Below are positions 33,557 to 41,114 of a stretch of 41,114 nt of DNA, one piece after another; the stretch's first letter is position 1; every line of letters begins with the position of its first letter. The notes beneath the pieces are model-generated. The model saw nothing but the letters and a program-made list of their open reading frames with translations, had not been told where the DNA came from and did no database searches. Source of the stretch: an uncultured Porphyromonadaceae bacterium (lineage in GTDB: Bacteria; Bacteroidota; Bacteroidia; Bacteroidales; Muribaculaceae); assembly GCA_947175205.1 (NCBI GenBank), contig CAMWLS010000020.1, positions 1 to 41,114 of the forward strand. Reading direction: 5' to 3'. Made by a program: the position numbers and the translations under genes.

Positions 33557-34869
33557 ACCGTTATAAATCACTGACTATTTCTGACGCCCGCGCTTTATGG
33601 CAGCGCTGGGCCATCAGTCTTGGAGCTGTTGCTTCCATTCCGGTACTCTCCCTTGTTGTTTCAGCAAACTGGTTGCCGGCAGTAACTTTGCTGGCTGCCT
33701 GGATTATTGGTGTGGGTGTTCACAGGGTAGAAAGCAAGCATCTGAATCGTGAAGGTTCATCCTGTTCAGCGCTTGTTAACGTGGCGCGCCGCTCGCTGGT
33801 TGCATGCGCCATAATAATGTTTGTAATTAATATACTCTATTCTCCCAAGGTATTACCGGATGTTTTACCCTCAGAGAATCTAAACCCGGAATTACCCTAT
33901 ATTGCCTGCCTTATAATCTTTCCGGTGACCATGGTGTTCTCCTTCTTTCAGTACATGAGCGGTTCCACCTCATCAGCATGCTCTCACTGTCACGAACACA
34001 CAGGATTCTTCCGCGGAGATCTTGCCGGAGCGCGTCTGAGATGCTCTGAAATACGCCGGCAGATAAAACTGTTATTCTGGCTGTCAGCTTTCTTAACTGT
34101 TTCTGAATGGCTATATTACCATCTGTTTTATATTAACGTAAATCTTAATCAGCCTGATAAGTTCTGGTTTATAATCCTTCCGGTGGCCCTGTACATTCTG
34201 TCACTGGTTTGGCTGGGTATGCGTTATTATGCGCTGTATAAGACATATGGATTGCCGGCAGAGGATTCAGAAGAAAAAGCGCGCCACAGCACATTGCGTA
34301 TGCTTATGATATGCCAGGATTACCTGCTCTTGAGTCCAGATAGCTTTGGATATATGGATACACCTTTCTCTGTGAATATTCCATTCAATAATGGGAGAAG
34401 TGAACAGGAAGCCAAGGAACGTGCCCGTAAAATCTGTGATTCTGCAGATATCACTGTAAAGTATATTTATACCAGTGATGCCACTAATGCCAGAGACAAT
34501 GTGCAGCATTATGCCGTAGTACTTCCGGAGTCTCTTAAAAATTCCATGGAAGACAGAGGCATGTGGTGTACGCTGGACATGGTGGACCGCATGCTAAGAA
34601 CCGGTTCTCTGTCTCCTCTGCTGAATGGAGAGCTTTATCGTATTTTTACCATAACCATGGCTTGGAAGACATATACACATGACGGTTACCGTCTGTATCC
34701 CATCAAGCACTATAAGCCCACTTTCCGTTTGCGGGATATGCTGAAATGGAATGTGGATTATAATGATTTGAGCTGGCTGTCAGTAGCTTCCAATAACCAG
34801 GACCGAACCTTGTGGCGTATAAGAAGATTCTGGCGCAAATATATCATAGGATTAGGTAAGGGCGTATGA
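33553..34869 (+). CDS. Six-helix membrane protein with CxxC motif and soluble C-terminal domain
   Basis: A 438-residue protein I do not recognise. About six membrane helices lie in the first 225 residues (near 18-35, 37-55, 82-97, 112-132, 172-193 and 200-222). The loop between helices 4 and 5, predicted cytoplasmic, carries C143-SH-C146-HEH and a later cysteine near 163, which could bind a metal. The C-terminal 210 residues are soluble and mixed alpha-beta, with no catalytic motif I can name. Both ends overlap neighbours by 4 bases (ATGA at 33553-33556 and 34866-34869), so it is translated together with the GT2 enzyme and miaA. A flippase or partner role for the GT2 product is speculative. 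Confidence 0.8.
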   Translation: MNRYKSLTISDARALWQRWAISLGAVASIPVLSLVVSANWLPAVTLLAAWIIGVGVHRVESKHLNREGSSCSALVNVARRSLVACAIIMFVINILYSPKVLPDVLPSENLNPELPYIACLIIFPVTMVFSFFQYMSGSTSSACSHCHEHTGFFRGDLAGARLRCSEIRRQIKLLFWLSAFLTVSEWLYYHLFYINVNLNQPDKFWFIILPVALYILSLVWLGMRYYALYKTYGLPAEDSEEKARHSTLRMLMICQDYLLLSPDSFGYMDTPFSVNIPFNNGRSEQEAKERARKICDSADITVKYIYTSDATNARDNVQHYAVVLPESLKNSMEDRGMWCTLDMVDRMLRTGSLSPLLNGELYRIFTITMAWKTYTHDGYRLYPIKHYKPTFRLRDMLKWNVDYNDLSWLSVASNNQDRTLWRIRRFWRKYIIGLGKGV

Positions 34870-35783
34870 ATAATAAGCCGCTGATTTGCATCACTGGTCC
34901 CACTGCATCAGGCAAGACCTCCCATGCAGTGGCTGTTGCGCGCGCTGTCAGTGGAGAAATAGTGAGTGCTGACTCGCGTCAGATTTACAAGGGAATGGAC
35001 CTTGGTACCGGCAAAGATATTGAAGAGTATCAGGAAGTCCCGTATCACATGATAGATATAGTCCCCGCGGGATACAGATATAACCTTTATGAATATCTTA
35101 GAGACGCAGATGCAGCCATAAACGACATAAGCCGGAGAGGTCGCGTGCCCGTAATAGCCGGAGGAACCGGATTGTATATAGAGTCAGTGGTAAAAGGAAT
35201 TCATCTTCCTGAAGTCCCTGAGAATGTAGAGCTCAGAGAAAGTCTGAAAGATAAATCGCTTGATGAACTGACCGGCATACTTGCCTCAATGAAGCGTCTT
35301 CATAATCATACTGACACTGACAGTGCCAAGAGAGCTATCCGTGCCATTGAGATTGAGCAGTATTATAAGGAACACCCTGATGAAGCCTCACAGGTGTTTC
35401 CTGCTTCTCCCAGGAAAGCTATCATTGTTGCCACGGACATTTCCCGTGAAGACAGGCGTAACCGTATCAGTTCCAGATTACAGGCCAGAATTGAGGCCGG
35501 GATGATTGAAGAGGTCCGCGGGCTTATTGAAAGCGGAATTGCCCCCGAGAACTTAATCTATTACGGGCTTGAGTATAAATATCTGACGCTATATGTGATA
35601 GGGGAACTTCCTTATGATAGGATGTTAAAGGAACTGGAGATTGCCATACACCAGTTTGCCAAGCGTCAGATGACATGGTTCCGGGGAATGGAGCGCCGTG
35701 GCTTTAGCATACATTGGCTCCCTTATAATCTCTCACACTCATCTTTTACAGAACATGTACTTGAATTATGGACATCCATGTAA
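34866..35783 (+). CDS. miaA: tRNA dimethylallyltransferase (MiaA family)
   Basis: The enzyme puts an isopentenyl group on A37 of tRNAs that read codons beginning with U. The P-loop GPTASGKT is at residues 11-18; SADSRQIYKGMDLGTGK, IAGGTGLYIESVVKG and FAKRQMTWFRGM are the remaining family motifs. At 305 residues it is on the short side of the family. The usual GYKE-type segment reads GLEYKYL, which suggests the second MiaA paralog that Bacteroidetes often carry (miaA2-like). Whether this paralog has the same tRNA set is unknown. It overlaps the gene before it by 4 bases. Confidence 0.92.
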   Translation: MNNKPLICITGPTASGKTSHAVAVARAVSGEIVSADSRQIYKGMDLGTGKDIEEYQEVPYHMIDIVPAGYRYNLYEYLRDADAAINDISRRGRVPVIAGGTGLYIESVVKGIHLPEVPENVELRESLKDKSLDELTGILASMKRLHNHTDTDSAKRAIRAIEIEQYYKEHPDEASQVFPASPRKAIIVATDISREDRRNRISSRLQARIEAGMIEEVRGLIESGIAPENLIYYGLEYKYLTLYVIGELPYDRMLKELEIAIHQFAKRQMTWFRGMERRGFSIHWLPYNLSHSSFTEHVLELWTSM

Positions 35784-36696
35784 ATTTCTGATGCTTCTGT
35801 CCTTTGCGGTTGCTATTAAGTCCATGACATCTTTTGCAGCCGTAAGAGTAGCTGACGGCCCGAGTTTTGTTGATACTATTCCTGGAAATTCTTCTGCTTC
35901 AATGTATGATGTCCGTTTTATACCGGGTGCGGGTGGTGCTGATATGAGTTTAATATGGGATACAGATACGTTGAGGGTTAAAACTTCAGACAGGCGTGGT
36001 GCTGACCCCCTGGAACCCATGGCGGTTAAGGTAAGTTATCAGAGCAGAGAATGCGCTTCGTGGTCATGTGATACTCTTCTTAAACCGGGGTCATCTGACA
36101 GAATGTTGCTTAAGTTTCTCCCGGTCTCTGAGAATATTAGCAGGGTATTCTTACTTAGTGGAGATGTAACCGTGTTATCCGGCTTGTGTGCCTCGCCCCG
36201 TGGTATTTTACGAGGATATTTGAATAAACGCATGCAGGAACCGGAACGTTTTCTGCTAAGTACGCCGCCTTATGCAATGTTTGAAGGACATTATGAGGGA
36301 GCCATCATAGACAGTATCATAGCCGGTAGCTCAGACAAGCGTTGTACGCGCTGGCGTTTCCTGGATATGGATTATGAAAATACTGTTTTCAGCGCTGACC
36401 GCACTCTGGAACTTGCCACCGTTCCGGTGGGGAACGGGATTTATGATATTGTTTATACAGGTTCGCGGTATCCGGAGAGAAGAGCAGTCGCCATAGGTGC
36501 AGTCACCGGGCGTCTGCTCCCAACCCAGATTCCGGACCTTTACAGATTGTTATGGCGCATGGCTGACGGTAAGACATATCCCATTGAAAGCTCATGTAGC
36601 TTTAACGGTGCTCTGATAATGGAACTGTTTTTCCCCGAACAAGGAATGGCAAGAATACGCTTTGAAAACACAACAATGTCAGCTAATAACCGTTAA
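35755..36696 (+). CDS. Exported protein of unknown function
   Basis: A 313-residue protein I cannot assign. From the ATG at 35755 it begins with a plausible signal peptide (n-region ending in K10, hydrophobic FLMLLSFAVAI, cleavage near SFA-AV). A shorter form starting at 35791, eight bases after the miaA stop, would have a poor signal peptide, so the start that overlaps miaA by 29 bases is preferred. The mature part looks beta-rich, contains a few cysteines (CASWSC, CASPRG) and has no known catalytic motif. It is the last gene of the coupled cluster. It is probably periplasmic. Confidence 0.7.
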   Translation: MYLNYGHPCKFLMLLSFAVAIKSMTSFAAVRVADGPSFVDTIPGNSSASMYDVRFIPGAGGADMSLIWDTDTLRVKTSDRRGADPLEPMAVKVSYQSRECASWSCDTLLKPGSSDRMLLKFLPVSENISRVFLLSGDVTVLSGLCASPRGILRGYLNKRMQEPERFLLSTPPYAMFEGHYEGAIIDSIIAGSSDKRCTRWRFLDMDYENTVFSADRTLELATVPVGNGIYDIVYTGSRYPERRAVAIGAVTGRLLPTQIPDLYRLLWRMADGKTYPIESSCSFNGALIMELFFPEQGMARIRFENTTMSANNR

Positions 36697-36728
36697 TATA
36701 CTATAATGCTAACCCATAAATAAATCTT

Positions 36729-37253
36729 ATGCTTTCTACTAAATTACAAGATGCTATAAACAAACAGATTAACGCTGAAATGTGGTCTGCCTATCTGTAT
36801 CTTTCCATGGCTCAGCAGTTTGAAAACAAAGGCCTTAAAGGTATTGCCAACTGGTTCAAAATCCAGTTTAAGGAGGAACAGGCACACGCTGAGATTTTCA
36901 TGAATTATCTTAATAGCCGGGGTAACCGTGTGTTCTTGCAGGCTATTGAAGAGGTTCCCACAGAATGGAATACTCCTATTGATGCTTATAAGGCAACTCT
37001 TGAACATGAACGTCTGGTAACCTCATTGATAAATGAACTCTATGCTCTGGCTGATGCTGAACATGATTATGCCACCCGTGGCATGCTCAACTGGTTTGTA
37101 TCAGAGCAGGTTGAGGAGGAAGAAACCGCGCAGGAACTTATTGACCGCCTCAAACTTATAGGTGACAATGGAGTAGGGTTATATATGCTTGACCAGGAAC
37201 TTGCCGCACGTACATATACAGTTCCGGCGCCACTGGCAGGTAAAGCGGAATAA
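36729..37253 (+). CDS. ftnA: Ferritin
   Basis: A 174-residue non-haem ferritin that oxidises Fe(II) and stores iron in a 24-subunit shell. The ferroxidase residues fall at E17, E50, H53, E94, Q127 and E130, the same numbers as in Escherichia coli FtnA, so all iron sites are present. The four-helix bundle is complete. The usual role is iron storage and protection from hydrogen peroxide. The stop codon TAA shares its last base with the ATG of the next gene (37253), so the two are translationally coupled. I see no full consensus promoter in the 32 bases upstream. Confidence 0.97.
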   Translation: MLSTKLQDAINKQINAEMWSAYLYLSMAQQFENKGLKGIANWFKIQFKEEQAHAEIFMNYLNSRGNRVFLQAIEEVPTEWNTPIDAYKATLEHERLVTSLINELYALADAEHDYATRGMLNWFVSEQVEEEETAQELIDRLKLIGDNGVGLYMLDQELAARTYTVPAPLAGKAE

Positions 37254-38110
37254 TGAACAAGGAGATTCCCAAGCTGATAGATTTTCCCCGTCATCTTGAT
37301 GTACGGGGAAATCTGTCAGTAATAGAGCAGGCAGAGGTCATACCATTTAACTTCTGCCGTGCTTACTGGATTTATAATGTGCCCGGTGGTGAACGCCGCG
37401 GGGGACATGCTTATAAGCGTAATAGGGAAATAATTATAGCCCTTTCCGGAAGTTTTGATGTCACTGTTGACTGCGGGGAGGAAGTTTTCCGCTTCTCACT
37501 CAACAGGTCTTACTATGGTCTTTATGTCCCTGCCGGTACGTGGCGTGAGCTGTCTAATTTCTCTACTAATGCTGTGGCGCTGATAATAGCTTCTGAACCG
37601 TATTCAGAGGATGATTATCTGCGCACTTATCCTGAATTCCTGGCATATTCAGGCTCAGATGAGGCTGTGTATGTTCCGGGCCCTCACAAGCAGTTAAAAG
37701 CTTTTTTGCCCATCAATGACCTTGAAGTCCATCACAGTGAACGCCGTGGTGACCTCTGCGTTATAGGGCCCGGTAGTATACCGGAGTTTTCGCTTGAGAG
37801 AGTGTTTTATCTCTATGATGTACCCGCCGGCCAGAGCAGAGGGGCGCATGCACACAGAGAAACCTGGGAGGTGATTGTTGCCGCCTCAGGAAGTTTCAGG
37901 GTCACAGTGACTGACATTAATGGCACGCGCGAACATTATCTTAATAATCCCGGTAAATGTCTTATAGTCCGGCCGTATCAGTGGGTGGATCTTGCTGAAT
38001 TCTCAGGCGGAGCCATTGCCTTGGTGGCGTGCAATGGCCCATATAATAATGAAGAATATATCCGTGACAGTGAACAGTTCTTTAAAGAACTTACGGAGAG
38101 GAACTTATAG
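37253..38110 (+). CDS. Tandem FdtA/WxcM-like cupin protein
   Basis: A 285-residue protein made of two homologous cupin domains (about 5-135 and 148-280), each like the single-domain FdtA/QdtA sugar 3,4-ketoisomerases that act on dTDP-4-keto-6-deoxyglucose. Both have the RG-x-HA pattern. The second reads RGAHAH (H199, H201), the usual catalytic pair; the first reads RGGHAY (H52, Y54), so one His is lost. Domain 2 therefore looks competent and domain 1 altered. There is no dTDP-sugar or capsule gene nearby; the gene is coupled to ferritin. It may make a deoxy-sugar intermediate or have a different cupin function. Its 3' end overlaps uvrA by 6 bases, tail to tail. Confidence 0.85.
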   Translation: MNKEIPKLIDFPRHLDVRGNLSVIEQAEVIPFNFCRAYWIYNVPGGERRGGHAYKRNREIIIALSGSFDVTVDCGEEVFRFSLNRSYYGLYVPAGTWRELSNFSTNAVALIIASEPYSEDDYLRTYPEFLAYSGSDEAVYVPGPHKQLKAFLPINDLEVHHSERRGDLCVIGPGSIPEFSLERVFYLYDVPAGQSRGAHAHRETWEVIVAASGSFRVTVTDINGTREHYLNNPGKCLIVRPYQWVDLAEFSGGAIALVACNGPYNNEEYIRDSEQFFKELTERNL

Positions 38111-40942
38111 CAGCCTTCTGAGGTAGCGTCCGGTGTATCCCTTGTCACATCTTGCTATTTCCTCCGGTGTGCCGGTTGCCACAACAGTTCCGCCTTCTTT
38201 ACCGCCCTCGGGTCCTATGTCTATTATATGGTCAGCACTGCGTATGACATCCATATTGTGTTCAATCAGTACCACCGTATGACCATTACTTATTAGCCTG
38301 TCAAAAGCCTTCAGAAGTACGCTTATGTCATGAAAATGGAGTCCGGTAGTGGGCTCATCAAAGATAAACATGGTGTGTGGTGCATTACTGTCTGCAAGGT
38401 AATAAGCCAGCTTGACGCGCTGATTCTCTCCGCCGGAGAGAGTGGCGGAAGACTGGCCAAGTTTTATATACCCCAAGCCCACTTCCTGAAGTGGCATTAG
38501 CTTTTCCGCAGCCTGCCGTGCCCAAGAATTGTCCTTATCTTCTTTAAAAAATTCTATTGCTTCTGACACGGTCATATCAAGAACGTCAGATATGTTTTTT
38601 CCTCGGTACAGAACATCAAGAATCTCTGTCTTATATCTTTTGCCATGGCAGTTCTCACATGGAATCACTATGTCAGCCATGAATTGCATCTCTATGGTGA
38701 TAGTGCCCTCTCCTTTACATTCTTCGCAACGTCCGCCGGGGGCATTGAATGAAAAATGGGTAGGGGTATATCCCATCTGCCGTGACAGTTGAATGTCTGC
38801 AAAAAGATTTCTAATGACATCAAAAGCTTTGAGATAGGTAGCGGGGTTTGAGCGCGTGGAGCGACCTATGGGATTCTGGTCAATGAATTCCACATGTCCT
38901 ATCTTTTTTATATCTCCTTCCAATCCTGAGAACGCTCCGGGCGCATCTGTGGCCTGCTCAAGTTCACGCATGAGTCCACGGTATAATATATCACGTACAA
39001 GTGTGGACTTGCCCGAACCGCTTACGCCGGTTACGGCTGTAAGGCAACCCAGGGGAAAAGTGACATCAATATTTTTTAAATTATGCTCCTTGGCTCCGCG
39101 TACTGTTATTTTCCCGGAAGGGTGACGCCGTGAGGCGGGGGTAGGGATACTGTCAGTACCATCAAGATAACGCTTGGTGTATGACCTGTGGACGGTATCT
39201 ATTCCGTCCACAGGTCCTTGGTAAACTATTTCTCCACCCAGCCTACCGGCGTCAGGGCCAACGTCAATAATCCAGTCAGCGTGCCTCATGATTTCTTCAT
39301 CATGCTCCACTACCACCACAGTATTACCAAGGTCACGAAGCTGACATAACACCTGTATCAGCCGGTCAGTATCTCGCGGATGCAGGCCAATGGACGGTTC
39401 ATCCAGGATGTATAGGGAACCCACAAGGCTACTTCCTAAAGAGGTAGCAAGGTTTATTCTCTGACTCTCACCTCCTGAAAGTGTATTTGCTGGACGGTTC
39501 AGGGTGAGATACCCAAGACCAACCTGACACAGGAATTTGAGCCTGTTTTTGATTTCAATCAACAGTCGCTCTGCAATCTTGACTTCATTATCATTAAGCT
39601 CTGATTCCATTCTGTCCATAAGCGGCAACAAATCAGATACCGGCATGTCCACCAGTTCCTGAATTGTGTGTCCGCATATCTTGACGTTAGCAGTTTCAGG
39701 TCTCAGACGTGAACCATGGCATACAGGACATAAGGTTTTGCCTCTATATCTTGCAAGCAGTGAGCGGTACTGAATCTGATATCGCATGGATTCCACCCAC
39801 TTGAAGAAAGCGTTGATTGAAGGTTCGCCCGGTTCTCCGTTCCACAGAATATCGCATTCTGCCTCAGTTAATTCCTTATACGGTTTATGAACATCCAGTC
39901 CTTTCCTGTTAGCATAGCTGATGAAGCGCATACGCCAGTCAGAAGCAAGTGAGCTCCGCCAGCATGCAACAGCTCCGTCAGCAATACTACGTTCCGGGTC
40001 AGGTATTACCAGTCTCGGGTCAATGCCAAGAATATTACCGAATCCCTCACATTCCGGGCAAGCCCCATAAGGATTGTTGAAGTTAAACATCTGGTCGTTT
40101 ACCTCAGGAAAGATTATGCCGTCAGCCTCAAAGCTCTTGGAGAACTCATGAAGTTGTACTTTACCACCGTCCCAGACCAGAAGGCAGCATCGGTTTGCTC
40201 CCTCAAAAAATGCAGTTTCGGCTGACTCAGCAAGACGGCTGAACTCATCACCGCTATGAGCAATGCTCAGGCGGTCAATGAGCAACATAATATCATCCAC
40301 AGAAACATCAGTATTACCTTCAATAATATCTCTGATGTTAAGAAAATCACCGGTACGGGTTACAACCCTTGAATATCCTTCCTTCAGATAAATATCCAGT
40401 TGCTGTGCCAGTGTACGTTTTTCCGGTAGAACAATGGGAGAGGCTATTGCAGCTCTTGTACCCTCAGGATAAGAATTGGCAACAGCAAGGATATCCTCAA
40501 CCGTATGTTTGCGTACTTCCTCTCCACTTACGGGCGAATAAGTACGTCCAATGCGGCCGAAAAGCATACGCAGATAGTCGTAAATTTCGGTGGATGTACC
40601 TACAGTGCTTCGCGGGTTACGTGCTGTGACTTTCTGCTCTATGGCTATGGCAGGGGGCAGACCTCTAATACTTTCACATTCTGGTTTCTGAAGCCGTCCC
40701 AGAAACTGCCGGGCGTATGCTGAGAGGCTCTCAACATAACGGCGGCGCCCTTCAGCATATAAGGTGTCAAACGCAAGAGATGATTTGCCTGAGCCACTTA
40801 AGCCGGTAATAACCACTAATTTATTACGTGGTATATCAACATCCACGTTTTTTAGATTGTTTACACGGGCCCCCCTGACTTCTATGGCTCTTTGTGTGTT
40901 TTTATTTATCGCAACAGAAGTTTTATTATTTGTCTTATTCAT
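38105..40942 (-). CDS. uvrA: Excinuclease ABC subunit A
   Basis: A 945-residue damage-recognition ATPase for nucleotide excision repair. Walker A GLSGSGKS is at 47-54 and GVSGSGKS in the second half; the signatures LSGGESQR and LSGGENQR and both Walker B segments ([12 protein letters not shown] and [12 protein letters not shown]) are present. The C-terminal zinc module (CEECKGEG and CENCHGKR) is complete. In the module before it, only the second CxxC (C295-PE-C298) is present; the usual first pair is replaced by FEADGIIF. I recall similar sequences in Bacteroidetes UvrA proteins, so this is probably a lineage trait. It is transcribed alone, with a -7 box upstream. Confidence 0.97.
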   Translation of the reverse strand: MNKTNNKTSVAINKNTQRAIEVRGARVNNLKNVDVDIPRNKLVVITGLSGSGKSSLAFDTLYAEGRRRYVESLSAYARQFLGRLQKPECESIRGLPPAIAIEQKVTARNPRSTVGTSTEIYDYLRMLFGRIGRTYSPVSGEEVRKHTVEDILAVANSYPEGTRAAIASPIVLPEKRTLAQQLDIYLKEGYSRVVTRTGDFLNIRDIIEGNTDVSVDDIMLLIDRLSIAHSGDEFSRLAESAETAFFEGANRCCLLVWDGGKVQLHEFSKSFEADGIIFPEVNDQMFNFNNPYGACPECEGFGNILGIDPRLVIPDPERSIADGAVACWRSSLASDWRMRFISYANRKGLDVHKPYKELTEAECDILWNGEPGEPSINAFFKWVESMRYQIQYRSLLARYRGKTLCPVCHGSRLRPETANVKICGHTIQELVDMPVSDLLPLMDRMESELNDNEVKIAERLLIEIKNRLKFLCQVGLGYLTLNRPANTLSGGESQRINLATSLGSSLVGSLYILDEPSIGLHPRDTDRLIQVLCQLRDLGNTVVVVEHDEEIMRHADWIIDVGPDAGRLGGEIVYQGPVDGIDTVHRSYTKRYLDGTDSIPTPASRRHPSGKITVRGAKEHNLKNIDVTFPLGCLTAVTGVSGSGKSTLVRDILYRGLMRELEQATDAPGAFSGLEGDIKKIGHVEFIDQNPIGRSTRSNPATYLKAFDVIRNLFADIQLSRQMGYTPTHFSFNAPGGRCEECKGEGTITIEMQFMADIVIPCENCHGKRYKTEILDVLYRGKNISDVLDMTVSEAIEFFKEDKDNSWARQAAEKLMPLQEVGLGYIKLGQSSATLSGGENQRVKLAYYLADSNAPHTMFIFDEPTTGLHFHDISVLLKAFDRLISNGHTVVLIEHNMDVIRSADHIIDIGPEGGKEGGTVVATGTPEEIARCDKGYTGRYLRRLL

Positions 40943-40962
40943 GATTTTGCTCCTTTAACTTA

Positions 40963-40970
40963 CAAAGATA
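40963..40970 (-). promoter_or_regulatory. -7 promoter element for uvrA
   Basis: On the minus strand TATCTTTG fits TAnnTTTG and gives a leader of about 17 bases. A TTG lies upstream at 40994-40996, but the 23-base spacing is longer than usual. No LexA-like box was recognised here. Confidence 0.5.
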
Positions 40971-41029
40971 CAAAATCCATCTGAATCAGCGTGCAAGCGT
41001 CCGGGTCCATCTATAACAAAAAATGTTAA

Positions 41030-41062
41030 GAGCCGGGCCCTGAAAAGAGGTGGCTCCGGCTC
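41030..41062 (-). terminator. Possible terminator of a gene beyond the right edge
   Basis: GAGCCGG (41030-41036) pairs with CCGGCTC (41056-41062). Read on the minus strand, the hairpin is followed by TTAACATTTTTTG, a T run a few bases away. It could end a minus-strand transcript entering from outside the window. The rest of 40971-41114 shows no gene. Confidence 0.35.
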
Positions 41063-41114
41063 CTGACTTTGACACTTTCAGAGGTGTAGTTAATCATTCA
41101 GTCTGATTATCAGT

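Noticed and set aside
40971-41114. Possible tRNA or small RNA at the right edge
   Set aside because: No cloverleaf could be folded by eye; only one 7-bp hairpin stands out.

Overview
The window looks like a stretch of a Bacteroidales chromosome, possibly Muribaculaceae or a relative; the family assignment is an inference. Evidence: promoters fit the Bacteroidetes -33/-7 pattern (TTTG, about 19-20 nt, TAnnTTTG) at several genes; the outer-membrane content (CarboxypepD-reg-like TonB receptor, FadL/OmpP1 protein, RND tripartite pump) is typical; glycogen is made by a eukaryote-like GT3 synthase followed by a DUF3417-type phosphorylase; and there is a DUF4293 protein, a family I know mainly from Bacteroidetes. 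No rRNA, tRNA, CRISPR array, insertion sequence or phage gene was seen. The region is dense, core-like chromosome: 30 genes, with no gap above 300 bases.

Layout. 1-2.7 kb (minus): two half-size chromate-transporter (CHR) genes and folC in one operon. 2.9-6.9 kb (plus): endonuclease IV, a sugar-type MFS carrier with an unusual periplasmic insertion, and iron-sulfur serine dehydratase. 7.0-8.1 kb (plus): an ECF sigma factor overlapping a four-helix membrane protein that may be its regulator. 8.2-13.5 kb (minus): a tight four-gene operon (M3 peptidase, two-helix protein, large TPR protein, DUF4293 protein) with gaps of 10-11 bases. 13.7-16.7 kb (plus): a Fur-like regulator lacking the regulatory metal histidines, purA and a DUF1015 protein. 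16.9-22.7 kb (minus): RND efflux operon with the outer-membrane channel gene first. 22.9-31.3 kb (plus): FadL-like porin, glycogen synthase, glucan phosphorylase and a TonB receptor. 31.4-36.7 kb (plus): five overlapping genes (fold-III PLP decarboxylase, GT2 glycosyltransferase, six-helix membrane protein, miaA, exported protein of unknown function). 36.7-38.1 kb (plus): ferritin, then a tandem FdtA/WxcM-type cupin protein whose start shares one base with the ferritin stop. 38.1-40.9 kb (minus): uvrA, overlapping the cupin gene tail to tail.

Functional themes: carbohydrate storage (glycogen synthase and phosphorylase, possibly fed by the MFS carrier), DNA repair (nfo, uvrA), iron and stress handling (ferritin, sigma factor), purine and serine metabolism (purA, DUF1015, sdaA), and envelope traffic. 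The best candidates for new biology are the sigma/four-helix pair, the metal-site-less Fur paralog, the coupled decarboxylase-GT2-membrane protein cluster, the asymmetric tandem cupin next to ferritin, and the periplasmic insertion in the MFS carrier. None is proven to be a new system from sequence alone.
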